Assembly: GCA_020444425.1 (NCBI GenBank)
Contig: JAHLLB010000001.1
Coordinates: 124,001-188,000, forward strand
Direction of reading: 5' to 3'
Length of the DNA stretch: 64,000 nucleotides
Origin: a bacterium
Lineage (GTDB): Bacteria; Electryoneota; Electryoneia; Electryoneales; Electryoneaceae
The notes under the pieces were generated by a model. That model saw only the letters and a program-made list of their open reading frames with translations. It made no database searches and was not told where the DNA came from. The position numbers and the translations under genes are program-made. Position 1 is the first letter of the stretch. Each line of letters starts with the position of its first letter. Below, piece by piece: positions 35,445-46,958 of this stretch.

Positions 35445-37025
35445 ATGCTGAGTCATAGTGTAGTCAACATTGCCTACGTGGTGGCGGCGGTCCTTTTCAT
35501 CTTAGGATTGAAGGGCATGGCGCACCCGCGCACGGCGGTCAAGGGAAACCTGACCGGCGCGGTGGGTATGCTGATCGCCGTCCTCGCAACGGTTCTCAGC
35601 CCGGAATTCGGGTTGGATTGGATTTACGTTCTCATCGGTATCGCGATCGGTACCGTGATCGGTGCTGTCTTCGCCGTGCGCATCGCGATGACCTCCATGC
35701 CGGAACTGGTTGCTTTGTTCAACGGTTTCGGTGGTGCGGCTTCGATTGTGGTCGCCGCGGCCGAATTGGTCAAATACTTTGAACACGGCGCCGGTGCAGA
35801 GGTCAACATCACCCAGATGTCGATCGCGACCGTGTTGGCCGGGCTGATTGGTTCGGTGACGTTCTTCGGATCGTACATCGCATTCGGCAAGCTGGCAGAG
35901 TTCCTCGCCGTCAAGTGGAAGCTGTATCCGTGGCAGCGTCTGGTGAAATTCCTCGCCGCTGCCGTTTTCGTCGCCTTCGGTGCGTACATCGCCTGGGCCT
36001 ACAACTTCAGCGTATTCTCGATTCTGTCGCTCGTGTTCCTGGTGATCACAGCGTTGATCACGTACGCGAAGAAGGCAGTCTTCCCGGGCATGCAGGCGCT
36101 GAAACTTCTCGCCGCGATCGCAACGGTCGCTGTCGGCGTGATGATGGTCATGCAGACCATGGGCGTGATGACCTTTGCAGCCAACCCGATGGATCTGTTC
36201 TGGCTGCTGGTTGCGATTTCAGCTCTGCTCGGTGTGACGCTCACCTTCTCCATCGGTGGTGCGGACATGCCGGTCGTGATCGCGTTGCTCAACAGCTATT
36301 CGGGTATCGCCGCCGCGATGACCGGTTTCGTGATCAACAACACCGTGTTGATCATTGCCGGTTCGTTGGTGGGTGCGTCGGGTATCATCCTGACGAACCT
36401 GATGTGCATCGCGATGAACCGTTCGCTGACCAACGTTCTCTTCGGCGCGATGGGTTCGTCGGTGCAGGATGTGGACGTGGACGAGGTGTACAAGACGGTC
36501 AAGAGCACGTCCGCGGACGAAATCGCGATGATGCTCGAGATGGCGCAAAAGGTGCTGATCGTGCCGGGTTACGGCATGGCGGTATCGCAGGCGCAGCACA
36601 CGGTGCGTGACCTCGCCAACCTGCTGGAATCCAAGTGGGAGATCGAGGTGGTTTATGGCGTCCACCCGGTCGCCGGCCGTATGCCGGGCCACATGAATGT
36701 GCTTCTCGCGGAAGCGAACGTGCCGTATGACAAACTGCTCGAGATGGACACCGTCAACTCGATGATGGATTCGATTGATGTCGCCATCGTCATCGGCGCG
36801 AACGACGTGGTCAACCCCGTCGCGCGCACGGAAGGCAGCCCGATCTCCGGCATGCCGATCATCGACGTGGACAAGGCACGCACGGTCATCATGATCAAGC
36901 GTTCGCTGAGCCCGGGCTTCGCCGGTATCCCGAACCCGCTGTTCGCCGCCGAAAACGCGTTGATGTTCTTCAACGACGGCAAGAAGGCGTTCAACGAGAT
37001 CATCACGGCGGTGAAAGAGAGTTAA
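35445..37025 (+). CDS. pntB: NAD(P) transhydrogenase beta subunit PntB
   Basis: Membrane dII plus NADP-binding dIII domain. Membrane helices fill residues 1-320, with the conserved GGADMPVVIALLNSYSGIAA motif near 275. The dIII domain (VLIVPGYGMAVSQAQHTVRD, GVHPVAGRMPGHMNVLLAEA, IGANDVVNPVARTEGSPISG) is complete. At 526 residues it is about 60 longer than E. coli PntB; the extra length is a hydrophobic insertion around 165-210 (FLAAAVFVAFGAYIAWAYNF, SILSLVFLVITALITYAKKA) that would add two helices. Confidence 0.95.
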   Translation: MLSHSVVNIAYVVAAVLFILGLKGMAHPRTAVKGNLTGAVGMLIAVLATVLSPEFGLDWIYVLIGIAIGTVIGAVFAVRIAMTSMPELVALFNGFGGAASIVVAAAELVKYFEHGAGAEVNITQMSIATVLAGLIGSVTFFGSYIAFGKLAEFLAVKWKLYPWQRLVKFLAAAVFVAFGAYIAWAYNFSVFSILSLVFLVITALITYAKKAVFPGMQALKLLAAIATVAVGVMMVMQTMGVMTFAANPMDLFWLLVAISALLGVTLTFSIGGADMPVVIALLNSYSGIAAAMTGFVINNTVLIIAGSLVGASGIILTNLMCIAMNRSLTNVLFGAMGSSVQDVDVDEVYKTVKSTSADEIAMMLEMAQKVLIVPGYGMAVSQAQHTVRDLANLLESKWEIEVVYGVHPVAGRMPGHMNVLLAEANVPYDKLLEMDTVNSMMDSIDVAIVIGANDVVNPVARTEGSPISGMPIIDVDKARTVIMIKRSLSPGFAGIPNPLFAAENALMFFNDGKKAFNEIITAVKES

Positions 37026-37050
37026 CGTCTTCCAATAGTCATGCATTCGA

Positions 37051-37082
37051 AGCCGGGTCCCTAGTGATCCGGCTTTTTTTTT
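37051..37082 (+). terminator. Rho-independent terminator after pntB
   Basis: AGCCGG/CCGGCT stem, 12-base loop, then nine T residues. Ends the pnt operon. Confidence 0.85.
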
Positions 37083-37294
37083 GTTTCTGAACAATTGAAA
37101 AACAACCAATTGGAAAGTAGAATCCCTCCTAAAATAAACCTTGATTCAATTGGGATTCAACTGTCAGGCTTTTCTTCGATTGAACCGAGCAGCGATGCCC
37201 GCCTCCGGATCTCCCAACAGATTTGAAAACTGAACAACGTTTCCATTATATTTTATACGATGTGGGGTCATTCCTGAAAATGGAGGGTTTATGT

Positions 37295-38104
37295 TTGGTA
37301 AAATTTGTGTTTTTTTTGCTGGTTGTCGTTTTATTCATAGGTTGCGCTGAAAAGCCTGCATCTCCGGATCTGGTCAGTGCGCCGGATCACTCAGAGGTAT
37401 CGAAACAACGGGGATCCATCTCTGGAACGACAACTCGTGGGGTTGAGGTAACCATCGAGGATCCATCGACCACGCTTCGCGATTCACTGAATCGATCGAT
37501 TTACTCCTCGGAAATGACTCATGAAATCGCCTATGCCAATATTGACCAGTTTATCGCTGAAACCCAGTCGTGGCAGTCAGGTCTTCAGCAAGAGGCAACC
37601 TCTGGAAATCCCTACGAAACTCGCGATCTATCTACACTTTACAGCGCAATACTGCCCATTTCTCTCACTGCAAATGCTGGGCAGATTCAATTCACAGGTG
37701 GTGCTCGCGGCTTAAGAACGATGTCGATTGACACCACGCTAGTGGGCCAAATTGCCGATACGCTTCAGATTCCCACACCGAGCTCGGGTGACTACTGGAT
37801 CAATCCGGTTAACCTGACCGACCAACAATTCATTGCGTATTACACCTCGAAAGGATTCGAGGTTGCAAACCTCGGTGGATCGCTTTTTGAATTCAAGAAA
37901 GAAATAGAAACGGGTCCAATCATGTGGGTTGGTCAGTTCGACAGAACCTTGAACAAGTTCGTCAGCAATAGTTTTGATAGCGGAGGAACCGAGATTTTCA
38001 ACGGTGTACGTTATACGAATGCGATTGGCAACATTGTAGAGGACTGTCAGCTCATTGGACCGACGGGAAACGTCTACAGATTGAAGTCCGAAATCGATTA
38101 TTGA
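37295..38104 (+). CDS. Putative lipoprotein of unknown function
   Basis: Signal VKFVFFLLVVVLFIGC gives a textbook lipobox. TTG at 37295 is the preferred start, as GGAGGG lies 7 bases upstream and it yields a compact signal peptide; ATG 37280 has no ribosome binding site. About 269 residues in total: a Ser/Thr/Glu-rich stretch, then a mixed beta-rich region (YWINPVNLTDQQFIAYYTSK, MWVGQFDRTLNKFVSNSFDS). No family recognised. Base composition is visibly richer in A+T than the pnt genes, and the gene begins a run of three exported proteins. Confidence 0.75.
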   Translation: MVKFVFFLLVVVLFIGCAEKPASPDLVSAPDHSEVSKQRGSISGTTTRGVEVTIEDPSTTLRDSLNRSIYSSEMTHEIAYANIDQFIAETQSWQSGLQQEATSGNPYETRDLSTLYSAILPISLTANAGQIQFTGGARGLRTMSIDTTLVGQIADTLQIPTPSSGDYWINPVNLTDQQFIAYYTSKGFEVANLGGSLFEFKKEIETGPIMWVGQFDRTLNKFVSNSFDSGGTEIFNGVRYTNAIGNIVEDCQLIGPTGNVYRLKSEIDY

Positions 38105-38137
38105 ATCCTGGTCCAGAATAGATGAGGAGAACCGACC

Positions 38138-39340
38138 ATGAAGTCGCGACTTTGCATGCTTGTAGTCATTGCACTTCTTGTGATCCCGGGATCCGGGTTT
38201 GCACAGAATCCCGATGTTGCCTTTATTCACGGCCTTGACGGTAGCTCCTCCACCTGGAGTGCTGTGGCCAACGCCCTGAATACTTCATTGCTGATAGATC
38301 GAAGCACTCCTTCCTACACCTCCTATGCTTCGATTTCATCAACGGCAACTTCCTTGTATCCCAGTCTTCAGGACAATTCAATTGTGATCGGTCATAGCCT
38401 TGGTGGCCTGCTGTCTCGGCAGATGTATGTTACTCCGGCGAGCCACAACAAAGTCGGCAAGCTGATCACGGTGGGTACCCCGCACATTGGCGCGAAAATC
38501 GCAAACAACGTTGACAACGGCCTGGTTGGTGACTACGTGAATCTTTGGCTTCAGGAGCTTACGTACGGCCCCGCCTACGCGGCAGGATCGCTGTTGTTCG
38601 GTCCTGATTGGGCCTATGGATCGTACTGGGTCATTGAGTACGTCATGGGGAACATTGTCGACCAGGTTGGTGCCTACATTGAAGATCAATTTGAAGATAA
38701 CCGACCGGTGGTTGGCGATCTGCACGAAGCTTCCCAGTACTTGTACGGTTTAAATATGAGCGAATCCATGTACGGCAACACCATGCCCTCTGCGCGGTTC
38801 GCGTTGATCGGATATGAGACAAGTAATTCATACATGTCACATATCCGATTGATGGAATCAGCAGAAAACAACTCAGTCGAAAATGGGGCTTGGTTAGACG
38901 ACGTAATGGATTTCGCCAATTATTACTACTATGGGGCTGTAACTTATTGGTTATTATCTGATTACTACTATTTCGCTTACTTAGATACGTATAATCTGGA
39001 CTACTACTACTATTCGTGGTGGTACGGTCTGGTTGGTAATGCTTGGTATATTGGGTACAGTAACCTCGTTTATTACCAAGACATGGATTGGAGTTACCTC
39101 AACGGTTCACTGAGGCAAGATGGTGACGACCTGATTCTATATAATGATGATGGTCTGTTATCCACATATTCTCAGGGAGTACCTGCATTTTTCGATGACG
39201 GAAATCGTGTTTACTTTTTGCAAAACACAAACCACATCGAAGAAACGAAGAATACGTCCACAGTAAGAACGGGCTTAACCTACGTACTTACATTGCCTGA
39301 ATATGGTGTCCAGCGCCGTTCGCATTATCAGGAACAATAA
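38138..39340 (+). CDS. Secreted lipase/esterase of the alpha/beta-hydrolase fold
   Basis: 400 residues. Signal peptide MKSRLCMLVVIALLVIPGSG then FAQ. FIHGLDGSSSTWSAVANAL gives the HG oxyanion region and IVIGHSLGGLLSRQM the nucleophile elbow (Ser87), as in PGAP1/DUF676-type lipases; GTPHIGAKIANN follows, as in triacylglycerol lipases. From about residue 265 the protein becomes extremely Tyr/Trp-rich (NYYYYGAVTYWLLSDYYYFA and similar), an unusual composition. GAGGAG precedes the ATG. It probably forms an operon with the lipoprotein upstream and the propeller lipoprotein downstream. Confidence 0.82.
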   Translation: MKSRLCMLVVIALLVIPGSGFAQNPDVAFIHGLDGSSSTWSAVANALNTSLLIDRSTPSYTSYASISSTATSLYPSLQDNSIVIGHSLGGLLSRQMYVTPASHNKVGKLITVGTPHIGAKIANNVDNGLVGDYVNLWLQELTYGPAYAAGSLLFGPDWAYGSYWVIEYVMGNIVDQVGAYIEDQFEDNRPVVGDLHEASQYLYGLNMSESMYGNTMPSARFALIGYETSNSYMSHIRLMESAENNSVENGAWLDDVMDFANYYYYGAVTYWLLSDYYYFAYLDTYNLDYYYYSWWYGLVGNAWYIGYSNLVYYQDMDWSYLNGSLRQDGDDLILYNDDGLLSTYSQGVPAFFDDGNRVYFLQNTNHIEETKNTSTVRTGLTYVLTLPEYGVQRRSHYQEQ

Positions 39341-39397
39341 AGGTTATTGCAAGTTCTTCAGTTCACAAAAGAAACGAAACAAACGAAACGTTTCAGC

Positions 39398-40597
39398 ATG
39401 AAAGCTATCTTGCAAGCACGATCACGATCCGTTGTGGGGATTATTGCTATCTGTATTGTGACTGTCTGGAGTTGTTCGACAGGATCCAATCCAGAGCAGA
39501 GTGATGAGCCATTATCCCTAAGATGGAAAGTGCCTGCGGATAGCAGCCTGCAGACAACGTTTTCAAACACGACCCCACTTATTGTTGATAACACCACTGT
39601 CTTTTTCAGTGGTAAACGTCTTGAGCGAAGAAGCCTTGAGGATGGCACGCTTGTATGGAGTCACGAGTATTCAGAGGGAGGAGCATTTTGTTCACGAAAT
39701 GTTCTTCACGTCGAAGACATGATCGTGTTTCAAACAGGTGTGTCCCTCAAGGCTGTTCATTTGTCCGATGGCACGATTCACAATACAGTAGCCCTTTCTG
39801 GCTATTCACCGGTGGCATCCACGATTCTTACCTATGAAGAAGACAGGATCTTTGCAGGTGGGATAAATGAATTCGTGGTTTGGAACATCTCATCTGGTGA
39901 TATCGATCGTATTTCTCTTGAACCATATGCATCCGAGCAAATTCTGCCATATGTCTATCAGGTAATCCCGGATCCTGATACAGATCGACTTTATGTACCG
40001 TACGACTGGTGGGATGATGATGAAGGTAAAAGTAGGGGCGGTATTATCTGCTTATCAAACGATAATGATATGGTTTGGTCGATAAATATGAATCCTTGGA
40101 CATCAGATTCAAGTCGTCAAGTAGACAAAGGTTGTTACAGTGGATTGATAGAGGATGGACATCTGTTTGTAAATACACGAACATCTGTTTTATCAATAAA
40201 TAAATCTACTGGATCTATTCAATGGGAGACAGACTTGCTGGGTGGCTCGATGATTTACCTGGAACTTGCTTATTATCAGGGGCAACTATTTGCTGGCGAC
40301 AGCCAAGGCAAGGTCTACTGTTTTGACAGACTATCTGGTAGCAAGCTATGGCAGCAGGAACTACACTATGCTCTGACAACATCTTTTTCTTTCGCTGGTA
40401 ATCGTGTCTTTATCAGCACTTTCGCCAGAGAAGAAATGTGGGTATTGGATATCATGAATGGTGAGTTGTTCTGGTACAGTGGTGATGCGGAGTTTATGGA
40501 GCATGATCTCATATCACCAGTTGGGACTGGAAATGGAACTTGTGTTGTGGTTGGTAGCCAGTTTTCGTATTGCCTCAATATCTCTGATTCCTGGTAG
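39398..40597 (+). CDS. PQQ-like beta-propeller lipoprotein
   Basis: About 399 residues with lipoprotein signal (VVGIIAICIVTVWSC). Repeated strands of the PQQ/BamB type: LEDGTLVWSHEYSEG, INKSTGSIQWETDLLGGSMI, FDRLSGSKLWQQELHYALTT, LDIMNGELFWYSGDAEFM. Such propellers usually act as scaffolds; there is no evidence of a catalytic PQQ site. ATG 39398 chosen for the signal peptide; no strong ribosome binding site is visible. AT-rich composition is shared with its two upstream neighbours. BamB-like assembly function is possible but not supported by context. Confidence 0.8.
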   Translation: MKAILQARSRSVVGIIAICIVTVWSCSTGSNPEQSDEPLSLRWKVPADSSLQTTFSNTTPLIVDNTTVFFSGKRLERRSLEDGTLVWSHEYSEGGAFCSRNVLHVEDMIVFQTGVSLKAVHLSDGTIHNTVALSGYSPVASTILTYEEDRIFAGGINEFVVWNISSGDIDRISLEPYASEQILPYVYQVIPDPDTDRLYVPYDWWDDDEGKSRGGIICLSNDNDMVWSINMNPWTSDSSRQVDKGCYSGLIEDGHLFVNTRTSVLSINKSTGSIQWETDLLGGSMIYLELAYYQGQLFAGDSQGKVYCFDRLSGSKLWQQELHYALTTSFSFAGNRVFISTFAREEMWVLDIMNGELFWYSGDAEFMEHDLISPVGTGNGTCVVVGSQFSYCLNISDSW

Positions 40598-40640
40598 ATC
40601 TTAACCATCAAATCTCCCCAACAATCTGCCCATCATTTGC

Positions 40641-40667
40641 CAGTTCTCAGTGATCAGTACTCAGTAA
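40641..40667. repeat. Short degenerate repeat (CAGT/CTCAGT units)
   Basis: CAGTTCTCAGTGATCAGTAC followed by TCAGT: word-like units of the same style as the tracts near the flagellar genes, here just upstream of a terminator hairpin. Confidence 0.5.
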
Positions 40668-40673
40668 AACCTC

Positions 40674-40706
40674 AAGCCCGGTGGCAAATTAGCTGCCGGG
40701 CTTTTC
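40674..40706 (+). terminator. Probable terminator of the exported-protein island
   Basis: AAGCCCGG/CCGGGCTT, 8-bp stem (40674-40681 with 40696-40703), 14-base loop, T-run of four. Confidence 0.65.
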
Positions 40707-40796
40707 ATATTCAGCGGCTGGATGCATTGCCTGCTTCAGCCTTGGCGTGTAAATTCCAAAAAGTTGTTTATATGTACACCTATAGCGAGGCCGACA

Positions 40797-43289
40797 ATGA
40801 TCTTCTTTCGGCGAATTTCACTCACCCCCCTGCTGGTGCTTGTCACCGCACTACTCCTGCCATGTGATTCGATCTGGGCTCAGATCACCTGGAGCAACGG
40901 CGGCAACATCATCGAAACGTACTCCTTCGATGACGCCGTCTGCGTCGATGTGGACAATGACGGCGATGAAGATCTTGTAGCTGTTTCCTCAAGCTCCAAC
41001 ATGATCTTCCTGTACCTGAACGTGAACAGTGAGGACATTTTCGGCCTGCAGACCGTGCTCGCGGACAGCGTTCCCGGCCCATCCCTGCTCTGCTGCGAGG
41101 ACTTCGACGGTGATGCCGATATCGATATCGCGGTGGGCTGCAGCGGCGACAGTTCGCTGCTATGGTTCGTCAACGAAGATAATTCGGACGACTTCACCCT
41201 CGCTCAGGTACTGGATGCTTCCCTTCCGGGCCACAAGTCGGTATCGGCGGCGGACATCGACGACGACGGCGACCTCGACCTGCTGACCTCATCCGCTGGC
41301 GACAATACCATCCGCTGGTTCGCGAATGAAGACGGGCACGGCCAGTTCTCGCAAGGAATCGTGATCACAGACACGCTCGTGGCCGTGGTGGATGTGGACC
41401 CGGTTGACGTGGATGGTGACGGCGACATCGACCTCATCGCGGTAGCGCAAGGTATTGATCAAGCCATCTGGTACGAAAACACTACCGGATCTGGAGATTT
41501 CGAATTCGCTTCCGTCATCTCGGAATACACGGACGGTCCAGTCATCCATGCTGTCGATTTGGACGCCGATAACGATCCGGATGTGATCTGCCCTCATATG
41601 TTCTGGCCGAACTGGCTGATCTGGGTCGAGAATCTGGACGGACTGGGTGATTATTCCAGCACGCACACGATTGCCACGAGCACCTGGGATACGGTTTCCG
41701 ACATTGTCACGCCTGATGTCGATTCGGACGGCGATCCGGATGTCGTTTATTCCCTGGGTTGGCATGAGAACCTGGACGGATTGGGCACTATGGGTGAACG
41801 CAACAGCATTCGCCTGGGTGGTTCTGAATCAAAACACATTGATGACAGCGACCTGGATCTGGATGGTGACATTGACCTGGTTTCAGTGTCCTCTTTCAGC
41901 TCCATCTACCGCTTCATGAACGAGGATGGGCTGGGTTCATTCAGCGACAAGTACATCGTCAATCCGGGTGTTCGAGGTGTGCGTGAGGTGTACGCGTCCG
42001 ACTTAGACGGCGATGGCGACCTCGATATCGTTTCCGCGTCAGAATTTGATGATCGTATCGCATGGTATGAAAATCTCGACGACACGGGCCAGTTTGGAAC
42101 ACAACGCAATGTCACCACCCGATCGAATCATGCCCGGTTGATATTCTGCTGCGATCTGAACGGTGATGGCTTTAACGACATCGTCACCGAGTACAACTAT
42201 TACACCTCCATCGCGTGGTACGAAAACCTGACGGATGGAACGTTCGGTGATGTGCGAATGATCGCTTCCGGGCTGAACACTCCACAGGAAATCCGTACGG
42301 GCGATTTGGACGGTGACGGCGATTTGGACATCCTTTCGGCCTCGCTCGAGGATGACAAGGTCGCATGGTTTGAGAACCTGGACGGCTCGGGAACATTCGG
42401 AGCGCAGCATATTATCAACGGCAACGCCGATGGCGCGGCCTGTGTCTGGTGCGCGGATCTGGATGGTGACGGCGACCTGGACGTTCTCGCCGGATCGAAA
42501 TGGGATGGCATCATCGGCTGGTATGAAAACGATGGTCAGGGTGGATTTGGCGACGTCAACGTGCTTGCGGACACGGAACTGCGCGCGAGTTCAGTCGTTG
42601 CCGCCGATTTCGATGGCGACGGTGACCTCGATGTCCTCTCCACCGCCACCGAGTACGATAACGTGTCGTGGTACGAGAATCTCGACGGGCAGGGTGCTTT
42701 CGGTCCGCGCCAGGTCATCGCTACCGATGGCGCCGATCCGGAATACGCGCAATGCATCGACGTCGATCTGGACTTGGACCCGGACATCGTGCTCGACATG
42801 TTCAGCGAAAGCAACCTGTACTGGATCGAGAACACCGGCAATGGCACTTTCAGCCAGCTTCAACAGATCCGTGACATGAACGGTATTCGTGGTCTGCACT
42901 GTATCGACATTAACGCCGATACGTTCCCCGACCTGGTCGTCGGCAATATTTCGCAAATCACATTGCTTTTGCATGACGGACCGTCCGGGACGATTCAGAA
43001 ATCGCCGTCTGCAACGTTGCCCGGTTCCAGTAGCCTGGAGTCGATCTACCCCAATCCGTTTAATGGCAGAGTTTCGATCAAGGTACACCTTCGAACCAAA
43101 AGTCAACTCCGTGTGGCAGTTCTAAACACCCTCGGCCAGGTCGTCGAAACGCTGCAGGATGGCCGTGTAAATGCAGGTGAACACCAGTTCGTCTTCGATG
43201 GCTCACACCTCGCCAGCGGCGTATATTTCGTGCATGCCCTAGTGCCAGGCCAGCTGGACCAGACACGCAAAATCGTGCTGATGAAGTAA
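40797..43289 (+). CDS. Large secreted FG-GAP/VCBS repeat protein with type IX-style C-terminal sorting domain
   Basis: 830 residues. Signal peptide RISLTPLLVLVTALLLPCDS then IWAQ. About fourteen repeats follow, each with an Asp-rich calcium loop such as DLDGDGDLD followed by a WYENLDGxGxFG strand: the FG-GAP/VCBS propeller type. Residues ~745-830 are a Por-secretion-type sorting domain (SIYPNPFNGRVSIKVHLRTK, AVLNTLGQVVETLQDG, LASGVYFVHALV). ATG 40797 with GAGG 6 bases ahead is preferred. Likely exported and surface-anchored or released through a T9SS; binding partner unknown. Confidence 0.9.
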   Translation: MIFFRRISLTPLLVLVTALLLPCDSIWAQITWSNGGNIIETYSFDDAVCVDVDNDGDEDLVAVSSSSNMIFLYLNVNSEDIFGLQTVLADSVPGPSLLCCEDFDGDADIDIAVGCSGDSSLLWFVNEDNSDDFTLAQVLDASLPGHKSVSAADIDDDGDLDLLTSSAGDNTIRWFANEDGHGQFSQGIVITDTLVAVVDVDPVDVDGDGDIDLIAVAQGIDQAIWYENTTGSGDFEFASVISEYTDGPVIHAVDLDADNDPDVICPHMFWPNWLIWVENLDGLGDYSSTHTIATSTWDTVSDIVTPDVDSDGDPDVVYSLGWHENLDGLGTMGERNSIRLGGSESKHIDDSDLDLDGDIDLVSVSSFSSIYRFMNEDGLGSFSDKYIVNPGVRGVREVYASDLDGDGDLDIVSASEFDDRIAWYENLDDTGQFGTQRNVTTRSNHARLIFCCDLNGDGFNDIVTEYNYYTSIAWYENLTDGTFGDVRMIASGLNTPQEIRTGDLDGDGDLDILSASLEDDKVAWFENLDGSGTFGAQHIINGNADGAACVWCADLDGDGDLDVLAGSKWDGIIGWYENDGQGGFGDVNVLADTELRASSVVAADFDGDGDLDVLSTATEYDNVSWYENLDGQGAFGPRQVIATDGADPEYAQCIDVDLDLDPDIVLDMFSESNLYWIENTGNGTFSQLQQIRDMNGIRGLHCIDINADTFPDLVVGNISQITLLLHDGPSGTIQKSPSATLPGSSSLESIYPNPFNGRVSIKVHLRTKSQLRVAVLNTLGQVVETLQDGRVNAGEHQFVFDGSHLASGVYFVHALVPGQLDQTRKIVLMK

Positions 43290-43320
43290 GGAATAGACGA
43301 ATTGCTGGACTTACGAGAAA

Positions 43321-43347
43321 GGGGATCATCTGAGTTTGACGATCCCC
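43321..43347. terminator. Convergent hairpin between the FG-GAP gene and katG
   Basis: GGGGATC/GATCCCC stem with 13-base loop, extendable by AA/CTT pairs; lies between two convergent stops. No long T-run, so possibly a weak bidirectional terminator. Confidence 0.5.
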
Positions 43348-43375
43348 CTTGTAAACCTGCACAATGTGTATCAGC

Positions 43376-46027
<2,652 letters not shown>

Positions 46028-46630
46028 TTACAGCAGTTGCCGAACCATGCCTTCCAACTCACCACCGCGGGGTTTGTCATTGCTTTCAAAGCGGGCGACC
46101 AGGTTGCCTTCCCGGTCGAGGAGGAACTTGTTGAAGTTCCAGCTGATTTCACCGGGGAACGGCGAACTCTCGGTCAGGTACTCGTACAACGGGTGCTTAT
46201 CCTTCCCCTTGACGCTGATTTTTGCCATCATCGGGAAAGTGACATTGTACTCAGTGGTACAAAACTCGAGGATTTCCTGGTTCGTGCCGGGTTCCTGGCC
46301 CATGAAGTTGTTGGCCGGGAGCCCAAGGATGACAAGTCCCATTTCCTTGTAGGTCTCGTACAGCGACTGCAACCCCTCGTACTGGGAGGTGAAGCCGCAT
46401 TTGGACGCAACATTGACCAACACCACCAGCTTGCCGTTGTAATCGCGCAGCGTGGTGGTATCACCATGAATCGTCTCGATCGGATAGTCGAGATAGGACT
46501 GATCCTGGTTTACCTCGGGGTTGCTGACCACTTCATCCTCCGCCTGCAGACGGTTTACAAAAATGGCAGCACACATGATGCCGAGGGCCAGAGAAAGCAG
46601 GCCTAGTGCAAAACGTGTCCCGTTATTCAC
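46028..46630 (-). CDS. Exported/membrane-anchored glutathione peroxidase family protein
   Basis: About 200 residues. GTG 46630 with AGGAGGAGAT immediately ahead is preferred over a TTG upstream. An N-terminal hydrophobic segment (FALGLLSLALGIMCAAIFV) suggests membrane anchoring or export. The Gpx fold carries the Cys version: VNVASKCGFTSQYEGL (Cys78), VILGLPANNFMGQEPGTNQE, and WNFNKFLLDREG. Cys-type enzymes typically use thioredoxin rather than glutathione. Lies near katG, fitting an oxidative-stress cluster. Confidence 0.92.
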   Translation of the reverse strand: MNNGTRFALGLLSLALGIMCAAIFVNRLQAEDEVVSNPEVNQDQSYLDYPIETIHGDTTTLRDYNGKLVVLVNVASKCGFTSQYEGLQSLYETYKEMGLVILGLPANNFMGQEPGTNQEILEFCTTEYNVTFPMMAKISVKGKDKHPLYEYLTESSPFPGEISWNFNKFLLDREGNLVARFESNDKPRGGELEGMVRQLL

Positions 46631-46958
46631 ATCTCCTCCTGACAACAGGCACCGTGGTCACGCCCTCCTCACCCACGATGTACAGCTTGACGTTTCTATC
46701 CTTTTTGCCCAAGGATTTACCATGTTGTTCCGTGCGGGACGTAAACTGCACACAGCACGTCTGCCTTGATGTGCGCGGACGCACTTCTGAATCTCTCTGT
46801 TCCCTGCCGGGGATATTGTCGTAGCAACCCGTGGATGGTTTAATACGTGTACTGGGAATCCTAAATGTACGACCGTTACACCAAGAAAGTCCAATTTCTC
46901 GAAATATCGAAGTTACAGAAAAACACCAAGGTCCATAGTTGACTTGCTCGGAGCACTC
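46631..46958. other. Divergent gap between gpx and the NHL/thioredoxin gene
   Basis: No gene seen. It must contain promoters for both genes, but I could not identify convincing -35/-10 pairs. GGAG precedes ATG 46959. Confidence 0.4.
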
